From positions 124,001 to 188,000 of the forward strand of contig CAJOHD010000005.1 of assembly GCA_905234275.1 (NCBI GenBank): a stretch of DNA of 64,000 nt, given 5' to 3'. Both the position numbers and the translations under genes were made by a program. The notes below the pieces were generated by a model. That model did no database searches. It had not been told where the DNA came from and saw only the letters and a program-made list of their open reading frames with translations. Positions 25,213-32,878 of this stretch are shown here, piece after piece (the stretch's first letter is position 1; each line of letters opens with the position of its first letter). This DNA is from an uncultured Bacteroidales bacterium (GTDB taxonomy: Bacteria; Bacteroidota; Bacteroidia; Bacteroidales; F082).

Positions 25213-26322
25213 ATGAACAGAATAATCCTTGTTGGCAACGGTTTTGATTTGGCGCATGATTTGAAAACCAGCTATGCTGATTTTATCAGTTGGTATTGGG
25301 AACAATGGGGTAATAGATTAATACATGGTTCACATAATGTTGAGTCTGACAGACTGTGCTCGTTTAGATTAAGTGAAGATTGGAAAGATTATGGCTGGTT
25401 CAATGCATTGGGGTTTTTGAGAAGAGAAAATCCATCATATAAATGGGATGCAAAATTTACAGTTGAAGTTGCCAAAGACAATAAAGATTTTTGCAATTTT
25501 ACGTTTTTGAGCCCATTTTTTAAAGAAATATGTGAATCTGTCGAAACAAAAGGCTGGGTGGATATTGAAAATGTTTTTTATAAACAATTATGTCAAAATA
25601 TTATCAGTGATGATTTTCCTCAACAATTAAATGATGAATTAAATATCATCAAACAAGATTTAATAGAATATTTGTTAGAATTACAATCAACAACTATTGC
25701 TATAAATGAAAAAATCAAAAACATAATTATAGAGCCTTTTAAAGATAATGATATTTCAGTTGAATCTATGCCAATATATTTAGATTTTAAGAGACAAATA
25801 TCATTTACAGAAAATTATACTAAATATCCTGGTAGAATTATGATGCTGAATTTTAACTATACCTCGTTGGCTGATATGTATTTACCAGAAAACAATGATG
25901 ATATAGTTAATCATATTCATGGTTCATTGTCAAATCCTGATAGCATTATTTTTGGCTATGGCGACGAATTAGACGAGAATTATAAAACCATATTGAACAA
26001 AAATGACAATGAATATTTGCGTAATATAAAATCAATTAAATATCTTGAATCTCCTAATTATCGCAAATTATTAGAATTTATTGAATCAGCTCCGTATCAG
26101 ATATATATTATGGGACATTCTTGTGGCAATTCTGATAGAACATTATTAAACACGTTGTTTGAGCATAAAAACTGTGTTTCTATAAAACCATTTTATCACA
26201 AAAAGAAAGATGGCTCAGATAACTATATTGATCTTGTCCAAAATATTTCTAGAAATTTCACAGACATGAAACTGATGCGAGATAGGGTGGTCAATAAAAC
26301 CTATTGTGAGCCACTTTCTTAG
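25213..26322 (+). CDS. AbiH-family abortive infection protein
   Basis: The 369-residue protein starts RIILVGNGFDLAHDLKTSYADF, the clear AbiH N-terminus (a nucleotide-binding-like GNGFD loop). Around residue 220 it has RIMMLNFNYTSLAD, and near residue 300 YIMGHSCGNSDRTLL, both conserved in the family. AbiH proteins abort phage infection in lactococci by an unknown mechanism. The gene starts 24 bases after hsdM and is notably AT-rich compared with it, which suggests separate acquisition. The GC-rich repeat begins about 15 bases after its stop. Confidence 0.83.
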   Translation: MNRIILVGNGFDLAHDLKTSYADFISWYWEQWGNRLIHGSHNVESDRLCSFRLSEDWKDYGWFNALGFLRRENPSYKWDAKFTVEVAKDNKDFCNFTFLSPFFKEICESVETKGWVDIENVFYKQLCQNIISDDFPQQLNDELNIIKQDLIEYLLELQSTTIAINEKIKNIIIEPFKDNDISVESMPIYLDFKRQISFTENYTKYPGRIMMLNFNYTSLADMYLPENNDDIVNHIHGSLSNPDSIIFGYGDELDENYKTILNKNDNEYLRNIKSIKYLESPNYRKLLEFIESAPYQIYIMGHSCGNSDRTLLNTLFEHKNCVSIKPFYHKKKDGSDNYIDLVQNISRNFTDMKLMRDRVVNKTYCEPLS

Positions 26323-26336
26323 AGCTTGTTTTTGGG

Positions 26337-26587
26337 GGCTTCGCTCCCACGTCGCTTCGCGGTGCGGTGGGAGTGGCCCGAATCGCGGGGCAGCGATGGC
26401 CAAAAAGACGGACTAAGGCGCTGATTCTCAAGTGGGGCGCCCAGTCGTTTGTTTTTGTAAGAAAACACTACCCACGTTGAGAATCACAGCCTTAGACCGG
26501 CTGCAGCGGGGGCCGATTATTCGGGCCTTGATTTTTTGGATACTTTTTTATCAAGAAAAAAGTATCATACAACCGCCTTCTAAGGCC
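26337..26587 (+). repeat. GC-rich structured element, right copy (inverted relative to left copy)
   Basis: This matches the element at 15872-16121 in reverse orientation. Stems include CTAAGGC/GCCTTAG (26413-26419 with 26489-26495), GATTCTCA/TGAGAATC (26423-26430 with 26478-26485) and GATAC...GTATC (26538-26565, loop TCAAG). Paired positions differ from the left copy yet stay paired in several places. The unpaired core GGGGCGCCCAGTCGTTTG is shared. The rest of 26323-26642 holds only the next gene's promoter. Confidence 0.8.
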
Positions 26588-26595
26588 AAAATTCC

Positions 26596-26603
26596 TATAT
26601 TTG
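26596..26603 (+). promoter_or_regulatory. Promoter -7 element of the McrA-head-like gene
   Basis: TATATTTG, 40 bases before the ATG at 26643; it rules out an earlier in-frame TTG at 26601. Confidence 0.6.
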
Positions 26604-26642
26604 CAAAACATTTCTCGTGAAATAAACAATAACATCGTTATC

Positions 26643-27089
26643 ATGGAACAAACCTATTCTAACTACACCAACCGCATCCTGAATCTCCGCCAAGCCAAAA
26701 TCCATGGCGAGGTGATAGTCGCTAAGCCTGTTCTGCTACTCGCACTGATTGATGGCATAGGGCAGGGGATATTCAAAGAAAACCGTTTCGTGCTTAACGA
26801 ATGGCTTGAGGACCGCTACCTGAAACTGATGGCGGAAAACACCCGTCATTCGCAATTCGACAAGCCAGCCGATATAGCCAATCCTTTCTGGCATCTCGCC
26901 ACCGACGACTTCTGGCATCTTCACGGCAAAAATGTGCTTGAAATGAAAACCACACCATCAAAAAAATGGCTCAAAGAGAATGTTAACTACGCCTATTTTG
27001 ATGAAGACCTGTGGATTTTGTTACAAAACCAGCCATGGAGAGAAAAACTGCGCAACTTTATCGTAGAACAAAAACTTACCAATTTATAG
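26643..27089 (+). CDS. Orphan protein resembling the N-terminal head domain of McrA-like HNH nucleases
   Basis: The 148-residue protein has KPVLLLALIDGIGQGIF (residues 26-42), NPFWHLATDDFWHL (near 79-92) and the C-terminal FDEDLWILLQNQPWREKLR. This pattern is seen in N-terminal regions of ScoMcrA-like HNH endonucleases and related proteins. No HNH or SRA domain follows here. It is either a stand-alone small protein or a remnant of a longer gene; the neat stop and own promoter favour a stand-alone gene. The link is by pattern only. Confidence 0.5.
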   Translation: MEQTYSNYTNRILNLRQAKIHGEVIVAKPVLLLALIDGIGQGIFKENRFVLNEWLEDRYLKLMAENTRHSQFDKPADIANPFWHLATDDFWHLHGKNVLEMKTTPSKKWLKENVNYAYFDEDLWILLQNQPWREKLRNFIVEQKLTNL

Positions 27090-27345
27090 ATGTGGCTTTG
27101 CCCCATATGGTTTACAGCGTTGGCCCGCGTCATACAGCGGTCAGAGCGTTGTATGGCGCTTGACTTTTTAGTTTTACTGATTTTGCTTTGTCTCAGCATA
27201 GCTCAAGTAAACTTGGCTCTGCATTCGACATTCGCAAAATTGGTTACTTTTTTGTCAAGAAAAAAGTAACAAGATAATATAAAATAAACCTCTGAACTTT
27301 CAAAAATTTTTCGTACCTTTGCAAAGACAACATTTAGCATTTATA
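27090..27345. other. Intergenic stretch with a hairpin related to the GC-rich elements
   Basis: No gene is seen. At 27243-27270 a 28-base hairpin GTTACTTTTTT / TCAAG / AAAAAAGTAAC is the same size and shape as those inside both GC-rich elements, with changed but still paired arm bases. A promoter element TACCTTTG (27314-27321) serves the Fic gene. Confidence 0.6.
27314..27321 (+). promoter_or_regulatory. Promoter -7 element of the Fic gene
   Basis: TACCTTTG lies 25 bases before the ATG at 27346 and overlaps an in-frame TTG at 27319, which is thereby excluded as start. Confidence 0.65.
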
Positions 27346-28530
27346 ATGTCTGACAATCATCCATATCTTAACTTCGATGAGTACATCCGGCAAGGGGAGC
27401 CGTCGCAAAAGGAGAAGGCTCTGAACTGGGAGACGGCTATCGGCTTGCAGGCCGTGGACGGACTTCGTGTGTCGGATTATCTGCGAGAGACCGCACAAAA
27501 GCACATCGAAGGGGAGATATCGTCAGATGATGTAAAACGGCGCATCAGAGAGTATTATCAAACCAAAACCAAACGCGAACCGGACGACGATGAGCGCCAG
27601 GAAGCGGATAGCGTGTCGAGCAACATCCAGGAAATACTGGCGACAAACACTCTCGATTTCTCAGTTAGAGGTTATATGGCCTTACATCGGAAAATTTTTG
27701 ACGGGGTTTTCAAACATGCTGGCCAACTGCGTAAATGTGACATCTCCAAAAAGGAATGGGTGCTGGAATGGGACACGGTCGATTATCTGTTTTGGCAAGA
27801 CTTGCACCGTGCTTTGGAATACGATATCGCAAAAGAACGCGAATTCAGCTACAAAGGCATCTCTCAGGATGATTTGATAAAACATATCGCCAGATTTACT
27901 TCAGATCTTTGGCAAATCCACGCTTTTGGCGAGGGAAACACCCGAACAACCGCGGTTTTCATAATCCAGTATCTGAGGTCGTTGGGTTTTGAAGTGACTA
28001 ACGATATGTTTGCCAAGCATTCTTGGTATTTTCGTAACGCACTCGTCCGCGCCAATTACAAAAGCGCGGTGAAAGGCATTGATTATTCTCCAATTTATTT
28101 GGAAAGATTTTTCCGCAATCTGCTTCTTGACGAACAATGGGATCTGCGAAACCGCTATCTGCATATCCATCCTACAGTAGAATGGAGAATACAGCCAAAT
28201 TTGGCAGACCCCACAAGTATCCCCACAAGTAAGGAACAGACACCCATCAAGCACCCATCAAGCACCCATCAAGTTGTGAACAAGTTTCATACAAAGAATC
28301 AGAATATAATAGATCTGATAAAAATTGTAGGGGATGAGGGAATCTCAGTTAAAAATATGATGGTGAGGATTGGGTTAAAAGATCGTGTGAACTTTATGAA
28401 TCTTTATCTGAATCCAGCTATTGCCGAAGGTTATATTCGAATGTTATATCCCGATAAACCACGCCATCCTCGACAGAAATACCTCCTCACAGTGAAAGGA
28501 TTGTCGCTTTACAAAGAAATTACAAGATAA
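27346..28530 (+). CDS. Fic family protein
   Basis: The 394-residue protein has an N-terminal helical segment (about 30-75, GEISSDDVKRRIREYY) resembling the VbhA-type antitoxin region. The Fic core (about 85-235) carries the motif HAFGEGNTR near 193-201, which keeps the active-site His, the Glu and GN but lacks the last Arg of the classical HPFx(D/E)GNGRxxR. A C-terminal winged-helix-like part ends LTVKGLSLYKEI. Fic enzymes usually transfer AMP or a phosphate-linked group to a protein; the target is unknown. Three 11-bp tandem repeats lie at 28241-28273 in the linker, so slippage would shift the frame and drop the winged helix. Confidence 0.85.
   Translation: MSDNHPYLNFDEYIRQGEPSQKEKALNWETAIGLQAVDGLRVSDYLRETAQKHIEGEISSDDVKRRIREYYQTKTKREPDDDERQEADSVSSNIQEILATNTLDFSVRGYMALHRKIFDGVFKHAGQLRKCDISKKEWVLEWDTVDYLFWQDLHRALEYDIAKEREFSYKGISQDDLIKHIARFTSDLWQIHAFGEGNTRTTAVFIIQYLRSLGFEVTNDMFAKHSWYFRNALVRANYKSAVKGIDYSPIYLERFFRNLLLDEQWDLRNRYLHIHPTVEWRIQPNLADPTSIPTSKEQTPIKHPSSTHQVVNKFHTKNQNIIDLIKIVGDEGISVKNMMVRIGLKDRVNFMNLYLNPAIAEGYIRMLYPDKPRHPRQKYLLTVKGLSLYKEITR
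28241..28273 (+). repeat. Three perfect 11-bp tandem repeats in the Fic gene
   Basis: The unit CACCCATCAAG occurs three times without change. Just before it, CCCCACAAGTA occurs twice with a 12-base period (28209-28232). Eleven is not a multiple of three. Confidence 0.9.
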
Positions 28531-28531
28531 A

Positions 28532-28786
28532 ATGAAACACCTCCAATACACCACCCAGGGCACCTGCTCAATCCTCATCGATGTGACAGCTGATGATGAC
28601 AACATCATTCAAAATGTGGCATTCCTCGGCGGATGCAACGGGAACCTGCAGGGAATCTGCCGATTGGTGCAAGGGCAGAAGATAGACGACGTTATCGACA
28701 AACTGGAAGGCATCAGATGCGGCAGTAAGATAACTTCTTGCCCCGATCAGCTGTGCCAAGCGCTGAAGGAGCTTAAACGGCAATAA
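28532..28786 (+). CDS. TSCPD domain protein
   Basis: The 84-residue protein starts one base after the Fic stop and reads YTTQGTCSILIDVTADDDNI, NVAFLGGCNGNLQGICRLV and ends with SCPDQLCQALKEL, the SCPD motif of small TSCPD (TIGR03905-type) proteins. A similar domain occurs at the C-terminus of some vitamin B12-dependent ribonucleotide reductases, but the role of the stand-alone form is unknown. It is likely co-transcribed with the Fic gene by position only. Confidence 0.8.
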   Translation: MKHLQYTTQGTCSILIDVTADDDNIIQNVAFLGGCNGNLQGICRLVQGQKIDDVIDKLEGIRCGSKITSCPDQLCQALKELKRQ

Positions 28787-28828
28787 AAATTTTTTTCAAA
28801 AAACTTCTCAGGTATCAAAAATAATTCC

Positions 28829-28836
28829 TATATTTG
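28829..28836 (+). promoter_or_regulatory. Promoter -7 element of the DUF4160/DUF2442 pair
   Basis: TATATTTG, 26 bases before the ATG at 28862. Confidence 0.6.
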
Positions 28837-28861
28837 CATCGGAATTATAAAATTGAAATTT

Positions 28862-29134
28862 ATGCCTGAAATTTTTAGATTTTATGGGTTCTCGTTCTTC
28901 TTTTATTCAAGAGAACACGAACCAATTCACGTTCACGTTGAAGGTAACGGCGGTTTTGCAAAATTTGATTGGGATGGTCAGAATTTTGTTTTGAAAGAAC
29001 AACATTGCATCAAGGCAAGGGATTTGAAGAAGATTACAGAGGTTATTGATGCGAACAAAGACTTGATTGTCAAGTTTTGGAATGAAAAATTCGGTTGCGA
29101 AAATGAAAATAACGAAGATCTGGTTCGACGATGA
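28862..29134 (+). CDS. DUF4160 domain protein
   Basis: The 90-residue protein matches DUF4160: MPEIFRFYGFSFFFYSREHEPIHVHVEG, then a beta-rich middle and a C-terminal helix. The HxHV segment is characteristic. It overlaps the following DUF2442-HTH gene by 32 bases. This pair is common on bacterial genomes and has a toxin-antitoxin-like layout, but I know of no proof of toxicity. ATG 28862 is chosen over a TTG three codons earlier because it matches the family N-terminus. Confidence 0.82.
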   Translation: MPEIFRFYGFSFFFYSREHEPIHVHVEGNGGFAKFDWDGQNFVLKEQHCIKARDLKKITEVIDANKDLIVKFWNEKFGCENENNEDLVRR

Positions 29135-29510
29135 GCATCTCGTCGGAGAAGATGAGAATGGTAATATTTACAAGCAATCGCTTCTGTGGTATCAGAAACT
29201 GAAAGATGCCTCGGGAGATGAGAGAAATGCCTATGTTTTCGGTTTTGACGGTATTCACTGGCGCAATCTCGACGTTGACGTGAGTTTTGAGAGTTTTCTT
29301 TATGAAGACGCGGAGCCGTCTGATTTTCAGAGGTTTTTCCTTGTTCATAAGGAAATAAACATCACGGAATTTGCTAAAATCGCAGGAATAAACGCTACAT
29401 TGCTCCGAAACTATATCAACGGCTTCAAAAAGCCTTCAAAAGAACGTGAACAGGAGATTCTGGAGAAAATCCATGAACTTGGCAAAGCGTTTATGGAAAC
29501 AGGTTTTTAA
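29103..29510 (+). CDS. DUF2442 protein with a C-terminal XRE-like helix-turn-helix
   Basis: The 135-residue protein starts at ATG 29103 inside the DUF4160 gene. Residues 1-75 are DUF2442 (KITKIWFDDEHLVG, WYQKL). Residues 85-130 form a helix-turn-helix (NITEFAKIAGINATLLRNYINGFKKPS) like Cro/CI-type repressors. The layout, a small protein with DNA-binding tail after a DUF4160 gene, suggests the pair regulates itself; this is inference. Confidence 0.78.
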   Translation: MKITKIWFDDEHLVGEDENGNIYKQSLLWYQKLKDASGDERNAYVFGFDGIHWRNLDVDVSFESFLYEDAEPSDFQRFFLVHKEINITEFAKIAGINATLLRNYINGFKKPSKEREQEILEKIHELGKAFMETGF

Positions 29511-29545
29511 AAAACATTGTAATTTTAATAAAAAAGCAATAGTAT

Positions 29546-30166
29546 ATGTTACCTGCAAATGCTAAAATTGTTAAATGTCCTTTTTGCGGCGAGCGGAAAG
29601 AACTGCTGAACCTTGCATCAGGCAATACTTTCGGAGCTAAGCATTGGTCCGACCAGAAAATGATTGCCCCGATGTTGCCTCGGGTTTCCCCGGTGCAGAA
29701 ATGCCCCGCATGTGGGAAATATTATCTGGAATATAAACAACATTACAAGGAAGGCGACGATTGGTCGTCGGAACGCGGAGAGCTCTCTTATCAGGAATGG
29801 AAAGAGGCTTACGAGCAGCTTAAAGCCGATAAAAGCATTAAACGCGACGACATGCAGGTGATAAGACATCATATCATCATGGCTTTCAATGATGAATATT
29901 ATCGCAACTCTGACACACCGGCACCAGCGCGTGAAGAGGCGTTTTTTGTCGAAATCATCAATGTTTATATCGCTTCAAACAAGTGGAATAGCCAGAATAT
30001 GCTGTTTAAAGCCGAACTTTATCGTGAAGCCGGCGAGATGAAAAAATGCGAGGAAGTATTATCTCAAATCTCAACAAAATCGATGAAAGAGTTTGAGTTA
30101 AAAATTTATGATATGATAAAAGCCAAGATGACAAATGGCGATAAAAAAGTATTTCAAATATGTTAA
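29546..30166 (+). CDS. Zinc-ribbon protein of unknown function
   Basis: The 206-residue protein opens with two paired-cysteine knuckles, CPFCGERKE (residues 11-19) and CPACGKYY (near 52-59), forming a likely zinc ribbon. The rest is helical and includes LSYQEWKEAYEQLKAD and a TPR-like C-terminal part (ELYREAGEMKKCEEVLSQI). I do not recognise a family with a known function. Its stop overlaps the ATG of the thioesterase gene. Confidence 0.6.
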   Translation: MLPANAKIVKCPFCGERKELLNLASGNTFGAKHWSDQKMIAPMLPRVSPVQKCPACGKYYLEYKQHYKEGDDWSSERGELSYQEWKEAYEQLKADKSIKRDDMQVIRHHIIMAFNDEYYRNSDTPAPAREEAFFVEIINVYIASNKWNSQNMLFKAELYREAGEMKKCEEVLSQISTKSMKEFELKIYDMIKAKMTNGDKKVFQIC

Positions 30167-30534
30167 AACTAGGATTATCTCACATTTCAACAACCACTGT
30201 AAACAACAGCAACACCGCCCGCACCTATGGCTCCGGCGGCCTCGACGTGTTCGCAACACCAGCGATGATTGGTCTCATGGAAAACGCAGCAATGACTGCC
30301 GTTGAGAACGATTTGCCGGAAGGCTCGTCTACCGTGGGCGCACATATCAGCACATCGCACGTCAAGCCTTCAAAACTCGGCGCAACGATAAAAGCAACCG
30401 CCGTACTCGAAGAAATCGACGGCCGAAAACTCACATTCAAAGTGTCGGCATGCGACGACGAAGGCATCATAGGCGAAGGCACCCATATCCGCTATATCGT
30501 TGACATCGAACGCTTTATGGCGAAACTCAAATGA
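30160..30534 (+). CDS. Thioesterase superfamily (hotdog) protein
   Basis: The 124-residue protein fits the small hotdog-fold thioesterases related to fluoroacetyl-CoA thioesterase: VFATPAMIGLMENAAMTAVEN (central helix with the Glu), STVGAHISTSHVKPSKLG and a C-terminal strand GEGTHIRYIVD. It likely hydrolyses a small acyl-CoA, substrate unknown. Its start overlaps the zinc-ribbon gene stop and its stop overlaps the next ATG (ATGA), so translation is coupled. Confidence 0.78.
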   Translation: MLKLGLSHISTTTVNNSNTARTYGSGGLDVFATPAMIGLMENAAMTAVENDLPEGSSTVGAHISTSHVKPSKLGATIKATAVLEEIDGRKLTFKVSACDDEGIIGEGTHIRYIVDIERFMAKLK

Positions 30535-31223
30535 TAAAAACGTTAGCCATCAACGGGAAGGAAATCCGCTACGAGTTCAAGCGCTCGCATCGGCGGAGCG
30601 TGGTAGCTAAAATCCGTCGCGACGGAGTGATAGAAGTCCGTGCGCCGCTGCTGTACCGCGAAAGCGACATGCTCGCATTCCTTAACCAACACCGCAGATG
30701 GGTCTTTAATCATCTCGACAAACTGCAAAACGCTGATAATCAACAGAAAAAGTATATTTCTGGAGAGATTCATTACTATCTTGGCAAACAATACACGCTT
30801 CAAGTGTTTGAAAGCGGGAAGAACTCAGTATTTATCGAAGGTAATTCATTGATAATCAATTCTAAATATCCGGAAAACCCGAAATATTTAGAGGTTTTAT
30901 TAAACAAATGGTATAAAAACCAAGCAAAAAAAGTGTTTGCTGAACTGCTGCCTCCAATTATCGAAAAATTCAAGAAATACAACGTTGCTCCAGCCAAAAT
31001 AAGCATCCGCGACATGCGGTCGAGATGGGGCAGCTGCTCGCGAAAAGGCAATATCAGCCTTAACCTGCAGCTCATCAAGCTCAATGAAAACTGCATCCGC
31101 CAAGTGATGATCCACGAAATGTGCCATCTTGTTTATTTCAACCACCAAGCAGGATTTTACGCTTTGATGGAAGAGATGATGCCTGATTGGCGATTATGGA
31201 AGAAGGAGTTAAGGTTCCTTTGA
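30531..31223 (+). CDS. YgjP-like M48-type metallopeptidase
   Basis: The 230-residue protein has an N-terminal beta domain, then RDMRSRWGSCSRKGNISLN near 160-178 and the zinc motif HEMCH (residues 191-195) with a following LVYFNHQAGFYALMEEMMPDW. This is the YgjP/DUF45 family, metal-dependent peptidases of unsettled substrate. It ends just before a copy of repeat family A. Confidence 0.85.
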   Translation: MIKTLAINGKEIRYEFKRSHRRSVVAKIRRDGVIEVRAPLLYRESDMLAFLNQHRRWVFNHLDKLQNADNQQKKYISGEIHYYLGKQYTLQVFESGKNSVFIEGNSLIINSKYPENPKYLEVLLNKWYKNQAKKVFAELLPPIIEKFKKYNVAPAKISIRDMRSRWGSCSRKGNISLNLQLIKLNENCIRQVMIHEMCHLVYFNHQAGFYALMEEMMPDWRLWKKELRFL

Positions 31224-31227
31224 GATT

Positions 31228-31335
31228 GTCATTTCGACCGGAGCCGATAGGCGTAGCGGAGAAATCTCCTGCATTTGAATGACTCTTCTATTTGTCGGAG
31301 ATTTCTCGACTTCACTTCGTTTCGCTCGAAATGAC
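31228..31335. repeat. Inverted repeat, family A
   Basis: Left arm GTCATTTCGACCGGAGC and right arm TTCGCTCGAAATGAC with GAGAAATCTC/GAGATTTCTC inside. The right arm lies inside the 3' end of the HAD gene and is translated as VISSETK plus stop. Confidence 0.82.
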
Positions 31336-31932
31336 GTTTAATGTCTGTAAATCTTCTTTCAGTTTATTGACATTCTCGAAGCGTATAGCATTGATTCCTA
31401 CAGCTTTAGCGCCTTCGACGTTTTTGATATTATCGTCGATAAACAAACTTTCTTCAGCTTTGAGGCCGAAAGTGTTCAGCAAAGTGTGGAAAATCTCCGG
31501 ATTTGGCTTTAATTGCTTGACTTCTCCTGAAACAATAATCTTGTCGATGAGGCTAAAGATATGATACTTTTTCTGCACTGCCGGGAATGTCTCAGCCGAC
31601 CAGTTTGTGAGACCGTATATTATCGGAAAACCGTTGTCTTTCAATGACTTGATAAGCTCAAACATGCCAGGAATCTCATCACCCATGGTGTCCATCCAGT
31701 TGGTTTGATACAGCTTCAGCGGCTCTGCATACTTCGGAAACATGGCAGTGCGTTCCTTCACCGCCTGCTCAAACGGCTTTCCGCCGTCCATCTCGGCATT
31801 CCATTCGGTATTGCACACATTCTCAATGAAATAGTTCGATTTCTCTATATCATTGAAATACTTATCAAACAGATAGTGCGGATTCCAATCCACCAACACT
31901 CCACCAAAATCAAAAATTATATTCTTTATCAT
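31312..31932 (-). CDS. HAD superfamily hydrolase (subfamily IA)
   Basis: The 206-residue protein has the motifs of a HAD-IA phosphatase-like enzyme: DFGGVLVDWN (residues 6-15, the nucleophile Asp), GLTNWS near 108 (motif II), KPNPEIF near 148 (Lys motif) and FIDDNIKNVEGA near 168 (motif IV). Substrate unknown; subfamily IA includes haloacid dehalogenases and sugar phosphatases. The start at ATG 31932 is fixed by this motif; the longer frame runs into a palindrome. The C-terminus VISSETK and stop come from repeat family A. Confidence 0.85.
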   Translation of the reverse strand: MIKNIIFDFGGVLVDWNPHYLFDKYFNDIEKSNYFIENVCNTEWNAEMDGGKPFEQAVKERTAMFPKYAEPLKLYQTNWMDTMGDEIPGMFELIKSLKDNGFPIIYGLTNWSAETFPAVQKKYHIFSLIDKIIVSGEVKQLKPNPEIFHTLLNTFGLKAEESLFIDDNIKNVEGAKAVGINAIRFENVNKLKEDLQTLNVISSETK

Positions 31933-31946
31933 ACAAATATAATACA

Positions 31947-32870
31947 TTAACAACCCGTACGGACAAGGCATGCCTTGTCCCTACAGAATCTAATAATATC
32001 ATCAATCTCTTCAATCGTAAACCATTGATAATCATTATTTTTTCGCAGCCACGTCATCTGCCGCTTCGCATATTGCCGAGTGTTGATCTTAATCTGCTCT
32101 ACAGCCTGCTCCAAACTGCATTTTCCGTCAAGATAATCGAATAATTCTTTGTAACCTACTGTGTTTAAAGAGTTTAGATGCCGTTTCGGATACACCGACT
32201 TCACTTCATCGAGCAATCCTTGCCGCATCATCATGTCGACGCGCTTGTTAATGCGCTCAATGAGCTTGTCGCGATCCCAAAGTATCGCCAACTTAATAAT
32301 GTCAAAATCGCGTTTTGCAACATTTCTCTGTCTGAAAGTGGAGTAGGGCCTGTTAGTTTGATAATAAACCTCCAAAGCCCGCTGCAAACGACGTGGGTTT
32401 TGTTTGTCGACAATCTGGAAATAGTCGTTGTCAACCTTCTCAACCTCCTTCTGCAGAGCCTCTAAGCCACCTTCCTCAAGCATCCTCGCGACCTTGGTTC
32501 TTATCTCATCCGAGATGTCAGGAATCGAGTCCAATCCGTTGCACACAGCATCGATAAAAAGACCCGAACCACCGGTCATGATGGCAACATTTTTAGTCTT
32601 AAAGTATTGCTTTAGAAAATTTAATACATCTCTTTCATAATCAGCCACGTCGTATTTGTCTTCAATACTCAGATTATGAACAAAATGATGCTTCACCTGA
32701 GCCAGTTCCTCGGCTGTCGGAGCGGCTGTTCCAATTGACAGTTCTTTGTAAAACTGACGGCTGTCGGCGGATATGATTTCAGCATCAAAGGCTTTCGCGA
32801 GCTTTATCGCGGTCGCAGTCTTTCCTGACGCCGTCGGTCCCGCCAATACTATGATATGCTTGCCTTCCAA
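31947..32870 (-). CDS. miaA: tRNA dimethylallyltransferase
   Basis: The 307-residue enzyme adds an isopentenyl group to A37 of certain tRNAs. Marks are the P-loop VLAGPTASGKT (residues 8-18), SADSRQFYKELSIGTA near 34-50, GGSGLFIDAV near 99 and the late RQYAKRQMTWLRK. The start is a TTG at 32870, eight bases after the upstream nucleotidyltransferase stop; no ATG fits. The last residues, DKACLVRTGC, are the translation of a palindrome (31957-31984), so the native C-terminus has been altered by an insertion. Confidence 0.94.
   Translation of the reverse strand: MEGKHIIVLAGPTASGKTATAIKLAKAFDAEIISADSRQFYKELSIGTAAPTAEELAQVKHHFVHNLSIEDKYDVADYERDVLNFLKQYFKTKNVAIMTGGSGLFIDAVCNGLDSIPDISDEIRTKVARMLEEGGLEALQKEVEKVDNDYFQIVDKQNPRRLQRALEVYYQTNRPYSTFRQRNVAKRDFDIIKLAILWDRDKLIERINKRVDMMMRQGLLDEVKSVYPKRHLNSLNTVGYKELFDYLDGKCSLEQAVEQIKINTRQYAKRQMTWLRKNNDYQWFTIEEIDDIIRFCRDKACLVRTGC
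31957..31984. repeat. Palindrome, family B variant, at the end of miaA
   Basis: GGACAAGGCA and its reverse complement form a perfect 20-bp palindrome (31961-31980) with GTAC/CTAC flanks. It encodes the last residues and stop of miaA on the minus strand. Confidence 0.82.
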
Positions 32871-32878
32871 AATGTGAA

